NCBI GenBank assembly: GCA_003050565.1
Contig: PEBW01000002.1
Span: forward strand, 1 to 64,000
Source: Brockia lithotrophica
GTDB lineage: Bacteria; Bacillota; Bacilli; Thermicanales; DSM-22653
DNA length: 64,000 nt
Direction of reading: 5' to 3'
Shown: positions 16,345 through 24,843 of the stretch, one piece after another
How positions within the stretch are numbered: the stretch's first letter is position 1
Layout of the letters: each line of letters begins with the position of its first letter
Program-made: the position numbers and the translations under genes
The notes under the pieces: model-generated
The model's input: the letters and a program-made list of their open reading frames with translations, nothing else
What the model was told of the DNA's origin: nothing
Databases searched by the model: none

Positions 16345-17445
16345 TTACTCTTCCTTGGCGGCCGTTTCGGCCTTTTCGTGCTTCGCAATCCGTCCGCGGA
16401 GCACGACGGTGGCTGTGGCGTGGGCGGCGATGCCCGCGACGACTACGCCCGTGAGAATCGCTCCAACCTTTTCGGGATTCACCGTCGTCTGCGTGCCCGG
16501 GATCATCGCCAGCCGCTCGTAGAAAGGCCCCTGATCCCAGAAGTCGGGCTCCGAACAGCCGATGCACGGGTGGCCGGACTGCACGGGCCAGGAGAGGCCG
16601 CCGTTCCAACGGAGCTCCGCGCAGGCGTTGTACGTCGTCGGACCCCGGCACCCGAGTTTGTACAGGCAGTACCCCTGCCGTGCCCCTTCGTCGTCGAAGG
16701 TCTCCGCAAAGAGCCCGGCGTCGAAATACGCCCGCCGCTGGCACTTGTCGTGGAGGCGGTGGCGGAAGAATTCCTTAGGCCGACCAAGTTCGTCGAGTTC
16801 GGGGAGCTGACCGAAGACCACGATGTGGGCGATCGTGTTCGTCATGACCTCCGCGATCGGCGGACAGCCCGGGACGCGGATGACCGGCTTGCCCTTGACG
16901 AGGTCGGCGACCGCCTTGGCTCCCGTCGGGTTCGGCTTCGCCGCGGGAATCCCGCCCCAAGAGCTACAGCTCCCGAAGGAAATGACGGCCATCGCCTTCT
17001 CCGCGGTCTCCCGCAGGATGTCGTACGCCGAATGCCCGCCGATGAAGAGGTACTCCGGCGCCGAGACGCTTCCCTCGACGACGAGGACGTACTTCCCGGG
17101 GTATTCGGCCATGATCTTCCTCCGGTGCTCTTCCGCCGCGCTTCCGGCGCCCGCCATGATGAGCTCCGTGTACTCGAGAGAAATGAGGTCGAAGAGGACC
17201 TTCTCCATGCGGGGCTGCATGGAGCGAATGAAGGATTCCCCGCATCCGCTGCAGCTTTGGAACTCGAGCCAGATCACCGGTACGCGTTCCTTCGTCTCCA
17301 TCGCCCGGACGACCTTGGGCATCTCCTTGAGGTCGAGCCCCAGGGCGAGGGTGATCGCCGAGGCGAGCTTTAGGAAGTCGCGCCGCGTGAGGCCGGCTTC
17401 CAAAGCTTCCTCGTAGATCGTCTTGTGCCCCGTAGCGGTCGGCAT
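16345..17445 (-). CDS. hyaA: [NiFe] hydrogenase small subunit, Tat-exported
   Basis: A 366-aa Fe-S subunit that relays electrons from the Ni-Fe site to HyaC. A twin-arginine signal (LTRRDFLK, Arg21-22) is followed by a hydrophobic stretch. Cluster ligands are seen in CSGCGES (from residue 65), PGCPP, the HDKC to CLYKLGCRGP block and GHPCIGCSEPDFW. A C-terminal hydrophobic helix at about 322-346 anchors the enzyme in the membrane. ATG 17445 is chosen because GGGGGG lies 8 nt upstream and it gives a correct Tat signal. It is the first gene of the operon. Confidence 0.97.
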   Translation of the reverse strand: MPTATGHKTIYEEALEAGLTRRDFLKLASAITLALGLDLKEMPKVVRAMETKERVPVIWLEFQSCSGCGESFIRSMQPRMEKVLFDLISLEYTELIMAGAGSAAEEHRRKIMAEYPGKYVLVVEGSVSAPEYLFIGGHSAYDILRETAEKAMAVISFGSCSSWGGIPAAKPNPTGAKAVADLVKGKPVIRVPGCPPIAEVMTNTIAHIVVFGQLPELDELGRPKEFFRHRLHDKCQRRAYFDAGLFAETFDDEGARQGYCLYKLGCRGPTTYNACAELRWNGGLSWPVQSGHPCIGCSEPDFWDQGPFYERLAMIPGTQTTVNPEKVGAILTGVVVAGIAAHATATVVLRGRIAKHEKAETAAKEE

Positions 17446-17586
17446 GCTCCCGTTCCCCCCTACGTGTGTCCTTTTGCTCTTGTGTGGGGCTTTCTGAAAA
17501 CGCTGACAAAGAGGCGCGGCGAACGCGTTACGATGCACACGTCGGAAAAGTGCGATACACCAACCACCATTCCAACCTCCACCCGT

Positions 17587-17616
17587 ATCTTATCGATTTG
17601 AACGGGACCTATGCAA
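17587..17616 (-). promoter_or_regulatory. Candidate hya operon promoter
   Basis: On the minus strand TTGCAT (17611-17616) is followed after 18 bp by TAAGAT (17587-17592). This would give a leader of about 135 nt before hyaA. It is the best -35/-10 pair in the divergent region, but both boxes deviate from consensus. Confidence 0.4.
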
Positions 17617-17737
17617 TCTTCTTTCCAAGTTTGTCATAAAAAATTCAACTCCGAATGCGCTATATCGTGCCACATTGAAATAACTCAGTGATACCATGCG
17701 CAGAATCCCTTGATACTCCCGTATTTGTAAACGCTCG

Positions 17738-17749
17738 TGAAAAATTTCA
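17738..17749. promoter_or_regulatory. Candidate operator in the hyaA-nrdD divergent region
   Basis: TGAAAAATTTCA has the inverted arms TGAAA and TTTCA within an AT-rich stretch of a 506-bp divergent intergenic region (17446-17951). The context CGTGAAAAATTTCATG resembles a Rex-type half-site pair (TGTGAA...TTCACA), but the match is loose. No other structured element is evident in 17620-17880. Confidence 0.25.
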
Positions 17750-17881
17750 TGCACAGTTGATTGTAGCTTATGTTTTTACACTACGTACGGTGCAAACGAT
17801 GACAAGATCCGTGCCTCGCTCCCCGGAAAACGTGCCCAAAGGTCGATTTTCCTATTTTCGTGTCAAACGCGGGAAAGGGGA

Positions 17882-17910
17882 TTGACATCGCCCTAGGGAT
17901 AGTGAATGAT
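17882..17910 (+). promoter_or_regulatory. Promoter of nrdD
   Basis: TTGACA (17882-17887) and AATGAT (17905-17910) are separated by 17 bp. Transcription would start near 17917, about 35 nt before the nrdD ATG. The -35 box is consensus and the -10 box matches 4 of 6. Confidence 0.6.
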
Positions 17911-17951
17911 TTGGGTAAGGCGACTACATGTAGGAGCGGGGGGCTCGGATC

Positions 17952-19790
17952 ATGGATCTCAAGCACCTTGTCGAAGACTACCTCACCCGGAACGACTGGC
18001 GGGTGCACGAGAACAGCAACATGAACTACTCCCTTCAGGGGCTCAACAACCACATCACCCAGGAAGTCACGAAGTGGTACTGGCTCCACGAGGTATACAC
18101 GCCGGAAATTCGGAAGTCCCACGAAGAAGGGGACTTTCACATCCACGACCTGGGAAGCCTGTCCGTATACTGCATGGGCTGGGATCTCAAAGATCTGCTC
18201 CTTACGGGCTTCACCGGCGTGGAGGGCAAGATCTCTTCGAAACCGCCCAGGCACTTCCGCACGGCGCTCCTTCAGGTGGTGAACTTCTTCTACACGCTAC
18301 AGGGGGAGGCGGCCGGCGCGCAGGCCTTTTCCAACTTCGACACGTATCTCGCGCCCTTCATCGCCTACGACGGCCTTTCCTACGACGAAGTGAAGCAGGC
18401 GATGCAGGAATTCATCTTCAACCTCAACGTCCCCACGCGCGTGGGCTTCCAGACGCCCTTTACCAACATCACCCTCGACCTCGTCGTACCCGACTACATG
18501 AAAGACGAGCCCGTGATCATCGGCGGCGAATACATGGAGCGCACGTATAAGGAATTCCAGCGCGAGATGGACATGTTCAACATGGCTTTCGCCGAAGTCA
18601 TGCTCGAAGGCGACGCCCGGGGGCGCATCTTCACCTTCCCCATCCCCACGTACAACGTCACCAAGGACTTCCCCTGGGATTCTCCCGTCGTGGACAAGAT
18701 CATGGAGATGACGGCGAAGTACGGAACTCCCTACTTCTCCAACTTCGTCTCTTCGGACATGAATCCCGAAGACGCGCGGAGCATGTGCTGCCGGCTCCGC
18801 CTCGACAACCGCGAGCTGAAAAAGCGCGGGGGCGGGCTCTTCGGCGCCAACCCCCTCACCGGTTCCATCGGGGTGGTGACGATCAACCTCCCGCGCATCG
18901 GCTACCTCGCCAAGTCCGAAGCGGAATTCTTTGCCCGGCTGGGAGAACTCATGGAAATCGCGAAGGAAAGTTTAGAAATCAAGCGCCGAAAGCTCGACGA
19001 GTGGACGGAAGCCGGGCTTTACCCGTACACGAAGTTCTACCTCCGAAACGTGAAGGGGCTCGTCGTGGGATCCGATCCCTTTGCCGCGTTCTCCCTCGGG
19101 GGAGAAGGGTCGGGTTCCTACTGGAATAACCACTTCTCCACGATCGGCATCGTAGGGATGAACGAAGCTCTCGTGAACTTCCTCGGCGTGAACATCGCCA
19201 CGAAGAAAGGCGTGGAGTTCGCGAGCCGCGTCCTCGAGTTCATGCGCGAGCGGGTGGCAGATTTTCAGGAGGAGACGGGGCACCTCTACAACCTCGAAGC
19301 GACTCCCGCGGAAGGCGCTTCCTACCGTCTCGCCCGCCTCGACCGCGAGCGCTGGCCGGATATCTTTACGGCGGGGGAATCTACGCCCTACTACACGAAC
19401 TCTTCTCAGCTCCCCGTGGACTTCACGGACGACCTCTTTACGGCGCTGGATCTTCAGGCCGAACTCCAGACGAAGTACACGGGCGGCACGGTGTTCCACG
19501 CCTTCCTCGGCGAAGCCGTCTCCGACATCCGCGTTGTCAAGAAAATTGTGAAGGCGATTGCCGAACGTTACCCGATTCCCTACTACACGCTCACACCCAC
19601 CTTCAGCATCTGCCCCGACCACGGATACCTCTCCGGAGAGCACTTCACCTGCCCCCGCTGCGGCGCCGAGACGGAGGTCTACAGCCGCGTCGTCGGCTAC
19701 TACCGCCCCGTGCAGAACTGGCACGAGGGGAAACGGGAAGAGTTCGCCCAACGGATCGAGTTCAAACTCCACGCCGGAGCGGGAGCCTGA
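17952..19790 (+). CDS. nrdD: Anaerobic (class III) ribonucleoside-triphosphate reductase
   Basis: A 612-aa glycyl-radical enzyme that reduces NTPs to dNTPs without oxygen. The radical site is the Gly in VYSRVVGYYRPVQNW near the C-terminus, just after the zinc site (CPDH ... CPRC). The conserved Cys in MCCRLRLD supplies the thiyl radical region. It begins directly with the NrdD core and lacks the N-terminal ATP-cone, so it is short compared with forms of about 700 aa and may not be controlled by dATP through that domain. TAGGAG lies about 15 nt before the ATG. It needs the activase NrdG, encoded next. Confidence 0.96.
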   Translation: MDLKHLVEDYLTRNDWRVHENSNMNYSLQGLNNHITQEVTKWYWLHEVYTPEIRKSHEEGDFHIHDLGSLSVYCMGWDLKDLLLTGFTGVEGKISSKPPRHFRTALLQVVNFFYTLQGEAAGAQAFSNFDTYLAPFIAYDGLSYDEVKQAMQEFIFNLNVPTRVGFQTPFTNITLDLVVPDYMKDEPVIIGGEYMERTYKEFQREMDMFNMAFAEVMLEGDARGRIFTFPIPTYNVTKDFPWDSPVVDKIMEMTAKYGTPYFSNFVSSDMNPEDARSMCCRLRLDNRELKKRGGGLFGANPLTGSIGVVTINLPRIGYLAKSEAEFFARLGELMEIAKESLEIKRRKLDEWTEAGLYPYTKFYLRNVKGLVVGSDPFAAFSLGGEGSGSYWNNHFSTIGIVGMNEALVNFLGVNIATKKGVEFASRVLEFMRERVADFQEETGHLYNLEATPAEGASYRLARLDRERWPDIFTAGESTPYYTNSSQLPVDFTDDLFTALDLQAELQTKYTGGTVFHAFLGEAVSDIRVVKKIVKAIAERYPIPYYTLTPTFSICPDHGYLSGEHFTCPRCGAETEVYSRVVGYYRPVQNWHEGKREEFAQRIEFKLHAGAGA

Positions 19791-19804
19791 TGTGAACCTT
19801 TCGG

Positions 19805-19845
19805 AAGGCCGCGGCCCGGGCACGGCTTGCGGCCTTTTTGTTTTC
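19805..19845 (+). terminator. Intrinsic terminator between nrdD and nrdG
   Basis: AAGGCCGC (19805-19812) pairs with GCGGCCTT (19829-19836), followed by TTTGTTTTC. It lies in the 118-bp gap between nrdD and nrdG, so nrdG is expressed either by read-through at a lower level or from its own promoter. Confidence 0.75.
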
Positions 19846-19908
19846 GCGTTCTTTTGTCGCAAAAAGAAAAACGCCCCGTTCGAGGGGGCTAAAGGGGGGA
19901 CGCGCGGG

Positions 19909-20604
19909 ATGTTCTACGACTTCATCCCCCTCACGCTCGTAGACTATCCGGGGCACGTAGCAGCCACCGCCTTTATCAGTGGGTGCAACTTTCGCTGCCC
20001 GTACTGCCACAACTCCGAACTCATCCGCGTACAACCGAAGCCCCGAAAAACGGAAGACGAATTCCTCGCGTATCTCACCTCGCGAAAAGACGTGCTGGAG
20101 GGCGTCTGCATCACCGGCGGGGAGCCTACGCTTTGGAAAGGGCTTCCCGACCTTCTCAGGCGAATCAAGGATTTAGGGCTCAAGGTGAAGCTCGACTCGC
20201 AGGGCTCGCGCCCGCGGGTGCTTGAGATGCTCTTCCGCGAAGGGCTTGTGGACTACATCGCCATGGACGTAAAAGCTCCCCGAGAAAAGTACGGCGAGTA
20301 CGTGCGGGATCTTCGCGACGTAGACCGCGTGGCCGAATCCGTGGAGCTCGTGAAAACGCTTGCTCCCGACTACGAATTCCGCACGACCGTCGTGGAGAAG
20401 CTCCACACGGTGGAGGACGTGGTGGAAATCGCCCGCCAAATCGCTCCCTGCAGACGTTATGTGCTCCAAGCCTACCGCCCTTCTTCTGGCGTGAAAGACG
20501 TAGAGACAAGCGGCGACCGTCCGACTCCCGCCTCCCTGCTCGAAGAAATCCGCAGACGACTCCCCGCCGGAATCGGAGAAGTCGTTCTTAGGACGTATGC
20601 GTGA
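19909..20604 (+). CDS. nrdG: Anaerobic ribonucleotide reductase-activating radical SAM protein
   Basis: A 231-aa radical SAM enzyme. CNFRCPYCHN carries the CxxxCxxC motif for the [4Fe-4S] cluster, and TGGEPTLW is the SAM-binding GGE motif. It generates the glycyl radical on NrdD. The start is ATG 19909, preceded by AAAGGGGGGA; the frame is open upstream but only as nonsense overlapping the nrdD end. It is longer than the classic 150-aa NrdG and belongs to the YjjW/NrdG2-like group common with Clostridia-type NrdD. It converges on the sensor kinase with a 3-bp gap. Confidence 0.93.
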   Translation: MFYDFIPLTLVDYPGHVAATAFISGCNFRCPYCHNSELIRVQPKPRKTEDEFLAYLTSRKDVLEGVCITGGEPTLWKGLPDLLRRIKDLGLKVKLDSQGSRPRVLEMLFREGLVDYIAMDVKAPREKYGEYVRDLRDVDRVAESVELVKTLAPDYEFRTTVVEKLHTVEDVVEIARQIAPCRRYVLQAYRPSSGVKDVETSGDRPTPASLLEEIRRRLPAGIGEVVLRTYA

Positions 20605-20607
20605 AAC

Positions 20608-21939
20608 TCAAAAAGACAGATCCTCGGGCGCCTCTCGCCCGTACACGTCGGGTTCTTCGGCCTCGTAAGCCGCTTGTGCCCGACAGGGGAAGACGAGATG
20701 GAAGACCGTGCCGTGCGGGTTCCGCTCTTCGATCTCGATCTTCCCCCCGTGGGCGGCGACGATTCGATGCGTAAGGAAAAGGCCGATGCCCGTGCCGCCC
20801 GCCTTGTTGCTCCAAAAGGGATCGAAAACGTGCGCGCGTTGGGGTTCCGGAATTCCCGGACCTTCATCCGCCACGGAGAAGATTATGTTGTCTCCTTCCT
20901 TGCGTAGCTCCAACGTCACGGTCCCGCCCGAAGGAGAGACCTCGATGGCGTTTTTGGTGACGTTTACGAGCGCCTGGTGCACCCGTCGAGCATCGAGAGC
21001 GCATACCTTTTCCTTGAAAGACTGATAGCGAAAAGCGAGGTGGACCTCCGCCTGGCTGGCGTAGGGTCTCATGAGTTCGTATACGTCGGTGAGCAGATTC
21101 ACGGGATCGACGTCTTTTTTCTGGAGGGGTTTCGGGACGTACATGTCGAGAAGCTCTTCCGCGAGAAGCTGGGCGCGGTCGACCTCGCTCAGGAGGAGCT
21201 TTTGCTGGGCGGCGGGGATCGTCCGCGCGTTGAGCTGCAGGTACCCGCGCAGGACGGCCAAACTGTTCTTGAGCTCGTGGGCGAAAACGGCGACAAACGG
21301 TAACCTTTCCCGGGCGGATTCGCGGGATGGGTACACGCGAACCCGCTCCGCACGTACGTCGAAGAGCCACGCGGCGGCAAATACGACCAACGCAAAACCT
21401 CCCCACTGGGGAAGGGGGGCGGGAGGGCGCACGCGAAAGATGTCCTGAAACGGTTCGACGCAGCTGCCTACCCAAACCAAGGCATAGGCGAAAAAGATCG
21501 CAGCGAGGAGGAGAAGGCAGTCGAGGCGAAAGGGGGACCGGGTATCGATCCCCCCTCCCTTTCCGAGGTGCCCGCCGAAGGCGCCCACGAAGCCGAGGAC
21601 GAGCGCCTCCCCCACGGTGGATCCGAAAACGAAAAGGAGGGGAAAGAGGGAAAGGACGAGGAGATACGGGAAGCGGCGCGTCGTCACGGCGACCACGTAC
21701 GGAAAGAGGAGGCTGTACTCGGCTCCGGAAGGAAAAGACGACCGCGGCATCGTCGAGAAAAACACGACAACCCAAGCAACGGAGAGGATCTCGACGGAGA
21801 AGCGCGCAAAGGCACCGGATCCCCTCTTCGCTTCCCCTGCCCGGGAAAACGCCTCGAGAAGGGTCCGGTACCCCCACCAAAGAAACACGGCGGCTCCAAA
21901 AAACGCCACTCCGTCGCGCAGAAGCTCCATCTCCGTCAT
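20608..21939 (-). CDS. Orphan membrane sensor histidine kinase
   Basis: A 443-aa protein. The first 195 residues form about six hydrophobic helices. The H-box FAHELKNSLAVL carries the phospho-acceptor His221. The ATPase domain has an N-box (VNVTKNAIEVS), G1 (DEGPGIP) and G2 (GGTGIGLFLT). The layout resembles the sporulation/KinB-type or YcbA-like kinases of Bacilli with a multi-helix sensor and no PAS or HAMP domain. No response regulator lies nearby. A phosphorelay role towards Spo0A is possible but unproven. The start is ATG 21939; ATG 21930 has better spacing from AAAGGA. Confidence 0.9.
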   Translation of the reverse strand: MTEMELLRDGVAFFGAAVFLWWGYRTLLEAFSRAGEAKRGSGAFARFSVEILSVAWVVVFFSTMPRSSFPSGAEYSLLFPYVVAVTTRRFPYLLVLSLFPLLFVFGSTVGEALVLGFVGAFGGHLGKGGGIDTRSPFRLDCLLLLAAIFFAYALVWVGSCVEPFQDIFRVRPPAPLPQWGGFALVVFAAAWLFDVRAERVRVYPSRESARERLPFVAVFAHELKNSLAVLRGYLQLNARTIPAAQQKLLLSEVDRAQLLAEELLDMYVPKPLQKKDVDPVNLLTDVYELMRPYASQAEVHLAFRYQSFKEKVCALDARRVHQALVNVTKNAIEVSPSGGTVTLELRKEGDNIIFSVADEGPGIPEPQRAHVFDPFWSNKAGGTGIGLFLTHRIVAAHGGKIEIEERNPHGTVFHLVFPCRAQAAYEAEEPDVYGREAPEDLSF

Positions 21940-22025
21940 CCTTTCGCTACCCTCTATCTTACCTCTATTCCCCGAGTTCGGCAGAATTCCACCGAATGCA
22001 CAGTGCCCCGGAGTGGAAAACGGAG

Positions 22026-22052
22026 AAAAGAAAAAGCCCCCTCGTAGGGGGC
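22026..22052 (-). terminator. Terminator downstream of the DUF364 gene
   Basis: On the minus strand GCCCCCT and AGGGGGC form a stem around a short loop, followed by TTTTTCTTTTC. It ends the methyltransferase-DUF364 transcript before the sensor kinase gene. The rest of the gap (22053-22217) holds nothing I recognise. Confidence 0.75.
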
Positions 22053-22217
22053 GCGCAACACGGAGGTGAAGTTCGGGGCGCCGCCTCGTCGCGCGACGCC
22101 CGCGAGAACGCGCATGAGCCGACCGCCCACGCCGGGGAAACTCGTCGTCCGCCTCAGGTGGCTCTTGGTCCTCGGGATCCGCTTCGACGTGTCCCCCCTC
22201 ACCCGGCCGGAAAAACC

Positions 22218-22967
22218 TCAGTCGGAAAATTCCCAGAAGAACGGCGTTCCGAGGTCGTTGTGAATCGCCGGCGAGAGAAATCCCCCGAGCTTTACGTGCC
22301 GGAGCGGCGCGTCCACGGACGAGTACGTCATGGAAAAGAGGGCGTCGAAGCCGAGACCCTCGAGTACCTGCGGAAGGATGCTCGCCGAGGGCCCTGCGAG
22401 AACGCGATACCCCGAGACAAGTTCGAGCACGCGGTCGACGGTGAAGTTGTTGAGCGTCATCCCCGTGATCACGGCGGCCCCGCAACGCGGGAGGAGAAGA
22501 GGTTCCTCGACATCGGAAAAGGAAAAAGGACCCTTGAGCGACTGGGAACGTTCGAACACCCAGACGTCCTTCCCTCGCTCGCGCAAAAGGTGGTAGAGGG
22601 GGCTCATGTTCCCCACGAGGCAGATGGGATCCGGATGGGCGGCCAGGCGTTGAACTAACACGTCGGAATCGGCCCGGCGTACAGGGGGAAAGTGGTACTG
22701 GCTTACGGCGTTCGCCATGGCGAGGCCGAGGACGCGGTTGAGGGGATGGGGATCGACGAGGAACCTTTCCAGGGCCTCAAGTTCGGGGGGGTGCACCCGC
22801 CCCACCCGGTGGATATCCTCGTGCGGGATGTGGGCCGCACCGAAGGCCCGGCGTCGGTCCGGACCCTCGACGACGACGTAGGCGGCCAAAAGACAAAGTC
22901 CGTAGTCGACGACGCGCAGGTCGCGCGCGAACGGCGCGAGGCGCCGGGCGATCTCCCGAACGATCAT
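22218..22967 (-). CDS. DUF364/Rossmann-like putative metal-chelate protein
   Basis: A 249-aa protein of the DUF364/DUF4213 (putative heavy-metal chelation) group. An N-terminal DUF4213-like segment ends before the Rossmann-like half, which contains ICLVGNMSPL, DVWVFERSQ and the characteristic AAVITGMTLNNFTVDRVLEL block, followed by GPSASILPQVL. Family members bind or modify metal chelates, but no reaction is established here. ATG 22967 overlaps the stop of the upstream methyltransferase (ATGA), so the two are translationally coupled and probably act together. Confidence 0.8.
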   Translation of the reverse strand: MIVREIARRLAPFARDLRVVDYGLCLLAAYVVVEGPDRRRAFGAAHIPHEDIHRVGRVHPPELEALERFLVDPHPLNRVLGLAMANAVSQYHFPPVRRADSDVLVQRLAAHPDPICLVGNMSPLYHLLRERGKDVWVFERSQSLKGPFSFSDVEEPLLLPRCGAAVITGMTLNNFTVDRVLELVSGYRVLAGPSASILPQVLEGLGFDALFSMTYSSVDAPLRHVKLGGFLSPAIHNDLGTPFFWEFSD

Positions 22968-23824
22968 TCGTCGTCTTCCCTTCGCCAAAAGATCCAGGCC
23001 ATCTTGGTCCGCACGTGGGTTGTGACCATCCCCTCGGCGTCGGCCCGGCGCTCGAGGAAAGCGCGAATCTCCTTCCGAAGGGCCGCCTCTTCTCCCGCCT
23101 CGCGGACGATGCGCTGGAGGTAGCGGTCTACGGCGTCCTCGACGGTGAGCCGCTGCGTCCACCCGCCGCGGCGGTAGGTCACAGAGGGATGAAAGCCGCG
23201 AAGCCAAAGGAGGTTGAGAACCGCGTAGACGCGCGGCTCGTCGAACGCCTCCCGAAATACGTCTTCCGTAGGTCGGAAGCCCAAGGCCGCTTCGAGTTCC
23301 TCGCGCAGGCTGTCCCGCCGCCAGACAAAGCCGGAGAAAAAGCCCGCATTTCGCGACGCCTCTACCATCTTGAGAAAGGCGTCGGCGTTTCGAATGGCGG
23401 GCGTATTGGAAGCAAAGACGAGGTCAAAGGCGCCGCGCCAGCCCACGGCGTCCAAGTCCAGCTCCTCCCAGATCGCCCGCACGAAGTGCGCGCGCTCCGC
23501 GACGCCGTAGCGCTCGGCGTACGCGCGGGCCCTTTCTACCATCCGCTCCGCGATGTCCACGCCTGTGACGTCGTAGCCTTCCCGGGCGAGAAAGATGGCG
23601 TGCGTCCCCGGCCCGCACCCGATGTCCAATACGCGCGCCGGCGGGTGGGGCACACCTTCCGCCCTGAGCCAGGCGAGCAGGTCCTCCACGCGCTTCCTGC
23701 GCTCAGGATCCTCGAGCAGACGGCCGAACTCATCCGCCCGACGGTTCCAAAACGATTCCTGTTCGGCGTAGCGCGCGGGCCCTCCCGGCCAAAGTTTGCG
23801 AAACACGGCTTCGTCGATCGTCAC
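22964..23824 (-). CDS. Class I SAM-dependent methyltransferase
   Basis: A 286-aa Rossmann-fold methyltransferase. Motif I is VLDIGCGPGTHAIFLA, followed by the acidic end of strand 2 (VTGVDIAERM) and motif post I (FDLVFASNTPAI). The substrate cannot be read from the sequence. The N-terminal 60 residues, ending in DLLAWLRAEGV, and the C-terminal 100 residues lie outside the core. It starts GTG 23824 and is coupled to the DUF364 gene. Homologues next to DUF364 genes are seen in anaerobes; a shared role in metal-cofactor modification is only an inference. Confidence 0.85.
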   Translation of the reverse strand: MTIDEAVFRKLWPGGPARYAEQESFWNRRADEFGRLLEDPERRKRVEDLLAWLRAEGVPHPPARVLDIGCGPGTHAIFLAREGYDVTGVDIAERMVERARAYAERYGVAERAHFVRAIWEELDLDAVGWRGAFDLVFASNTPAIRNADAFLKMVEASRNAGFFSGFVWRRDSLREELEAALGFRPTEDVFREAFDEPRVYAVLNLLWLRGFHPSVTYRRGGWTQRLTVEDAVDRYLQRIVREAGEEAALRKEIRAFLERRADAEGMVTTHVRTKMAWIFWRREDDE

Positions 23825-23925
23825 GGAACGCCACCTCTCGCTAATCGGTAAACACTTTCGATGCTCGTTCTCCTGCTAGTCTACCACCAAGAACGGGGTG
23901 GGAGCAAAATTTCTCGCCGTCGGAG

Positions 23926-23970
23926 CGAAAAACGAAGAAGGACCGAGGGTATCGTGCCACCCTCGGTCCT
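23926..23970 (-). terminator. Strong intrinsic terminator after the 87-aa gene
   Basis: A perfect 12-bp stem (AGGACCGAGGGT / ACCCTCGGTCCT) with an 8-nt loop is followed on the minus strand by TCTTCGTTTTTC. It separates the small gene at 24000 from the methyltransferase gene. Confidence 0.8.
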
Positions 23971-23999
23971 CCTGCGTCGTCTCCCCCCCGTCTCTCGAA

Positions 24000-24263
24000 T
24001 CACCCCTCCCACTGCAAAGCTCCGCGGGGCGCCCCGCCTTTCCAAAACCCTTGGCCTTCCGTGGGCCACCCTTCCTTCCGCCAGAAGTCGCGCATCGCCT
24101 CTACGTCAAAAGAAGGCCCTCCGGGGACTTCGATGGCCAGGGGCAAAAAGCGGCGATACGTCCAGTCCAAATACGCCTTGCGCATCGCCAGCTTGAGCGT
24201 GGAAAAGCGTTGTTCGAGCACCTCGGAAACGCCGGAAAAGCGGTAGACGATGTATCCTCCCAT
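24000..24263 (-). CDS. Small conserved-looking protein of unknown function
   Basis: An 87-aa ORF starting MGGYIVYRFSGVSEVL, with regular mixed alpha/beta character and several aromatic residues (DWTYRRFLPLAIEVPGG). I do not recognise it. A TACAAT -10-like box lies about 45 bp upstream with a weak TTGTCC 19 bp further, so it may have its own promoter. A strong terminator follows it. An in-frame ATG 17 codons earlier is less likely because it coincides with the -10 box. Confidence 0.6.
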   Translation of the reverse strand: MGGYIVYRFSGVSEVLEQRFSTLKLAMRKAYLDWTYRRFLPLAIEVPGGPSFDVEAMRDFWRKEGWPTEGQGFWKGGAPRGALQWEG

Positions 24264-24384
24264 GGACTTTGCCCACCCTCTCTCGGTGCGTTTGCACGTT
24301 CCCTCGAAATCCATTGTACCAGAAGGGATCCCCTTCAGGACAAGGAAGAGAAAAGGCTTCCACCGGTACCCGTCCGAACCGCCC

Positions 24385-24843
24385 TCACGGGGGCGGAAAC
24401 GCCGACGGAGGCTCTCCCGAGGTGAGGGAAGGGCGGCGAAGCAAAAAGACGCGGAGGACCCGCGGCCCTCGTTCGACGCGAAAGCGGTCCGGGTCCGCCT
24501 CTTCGGGGAGGGGAAAACTCCACGCAAAGGCGCGGTGCGTCTCCCGCACGTCCTCCTCCTCGACGTACCGGTACACGACGCGGCCGCGAATGTGCAGGAA
24601 GCGGCGGTCGACGGTGATGTCCACCTCGTCGGAAGAAAAGCCTTCGGGGACGGGGACTTCCACGACCACCGTCCGCGCGTCGGGAGCATACATGCGCACC
24701 GCCGGAGCCCCCCGAAAGAAGTCGGCCGCCGAAAGGCGGAGGCCGGAGAGGAGCCGTTGGAGTTCGGTCCAGAGCTCTCCCCACACGTTCGTTCCCCCCG
24801 ACGCCTGTGTATGCGCCAAAGGGGCCTGCGCCGCGGCGCTCAC
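24385..24843 (-). CDS. Hsp20/alpha-crystallin family protein
   Basis: A 152-aa small heat-shock-type protein. After a 50-residue variable N-terminus comes the alpha-crystallin core: VRMYAPDARTVVVEVPVPEGF, then DITVDRRFLHIRG and an acidic loop before RAFAWSFPLPEEADPDRFRVE. The usual C-terminal IxI motif is not evident; instead the end is Pro/Ser-rich. It probably holds unfolding proteins or stabilises spore or membrane components. It begins 1 bp upstream of the pyrE stop region and could be read through from the pyr operon. Confidence 0.82.
   Translation of the reverse strand: MSAAAQAPLAHTQASGGTNVWGELWTELQRLLSGLRLSAADFFRGAPAVRMYAPDARTVVVEVPVPEGFSSDEVDITVDRRFLHIRGRVVYRYVEEEDVRETHRAFAWSFPLPEEADPDRFRVERGPRVLRVFLLRRPSLTSGEPPSAFPPP

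Noticed and set aside
21954-22202. 82-codon minus-strand open frame between the sensor kinase and DUF364 genes
   Set aside because: It runs through the terminator hairpin at 22026-22052 and has no family likeness.
23926-23970. T-box-like sequence (GGGTGGCAC) before the methyltransferase gene
   Set aside because: The hairpin is a simple perfect 12-bp terminator for the upstream 87-aa gene. There is no room for stem I, the core CCGCG is missing, and the downstream gene is not an amino-acid gene.
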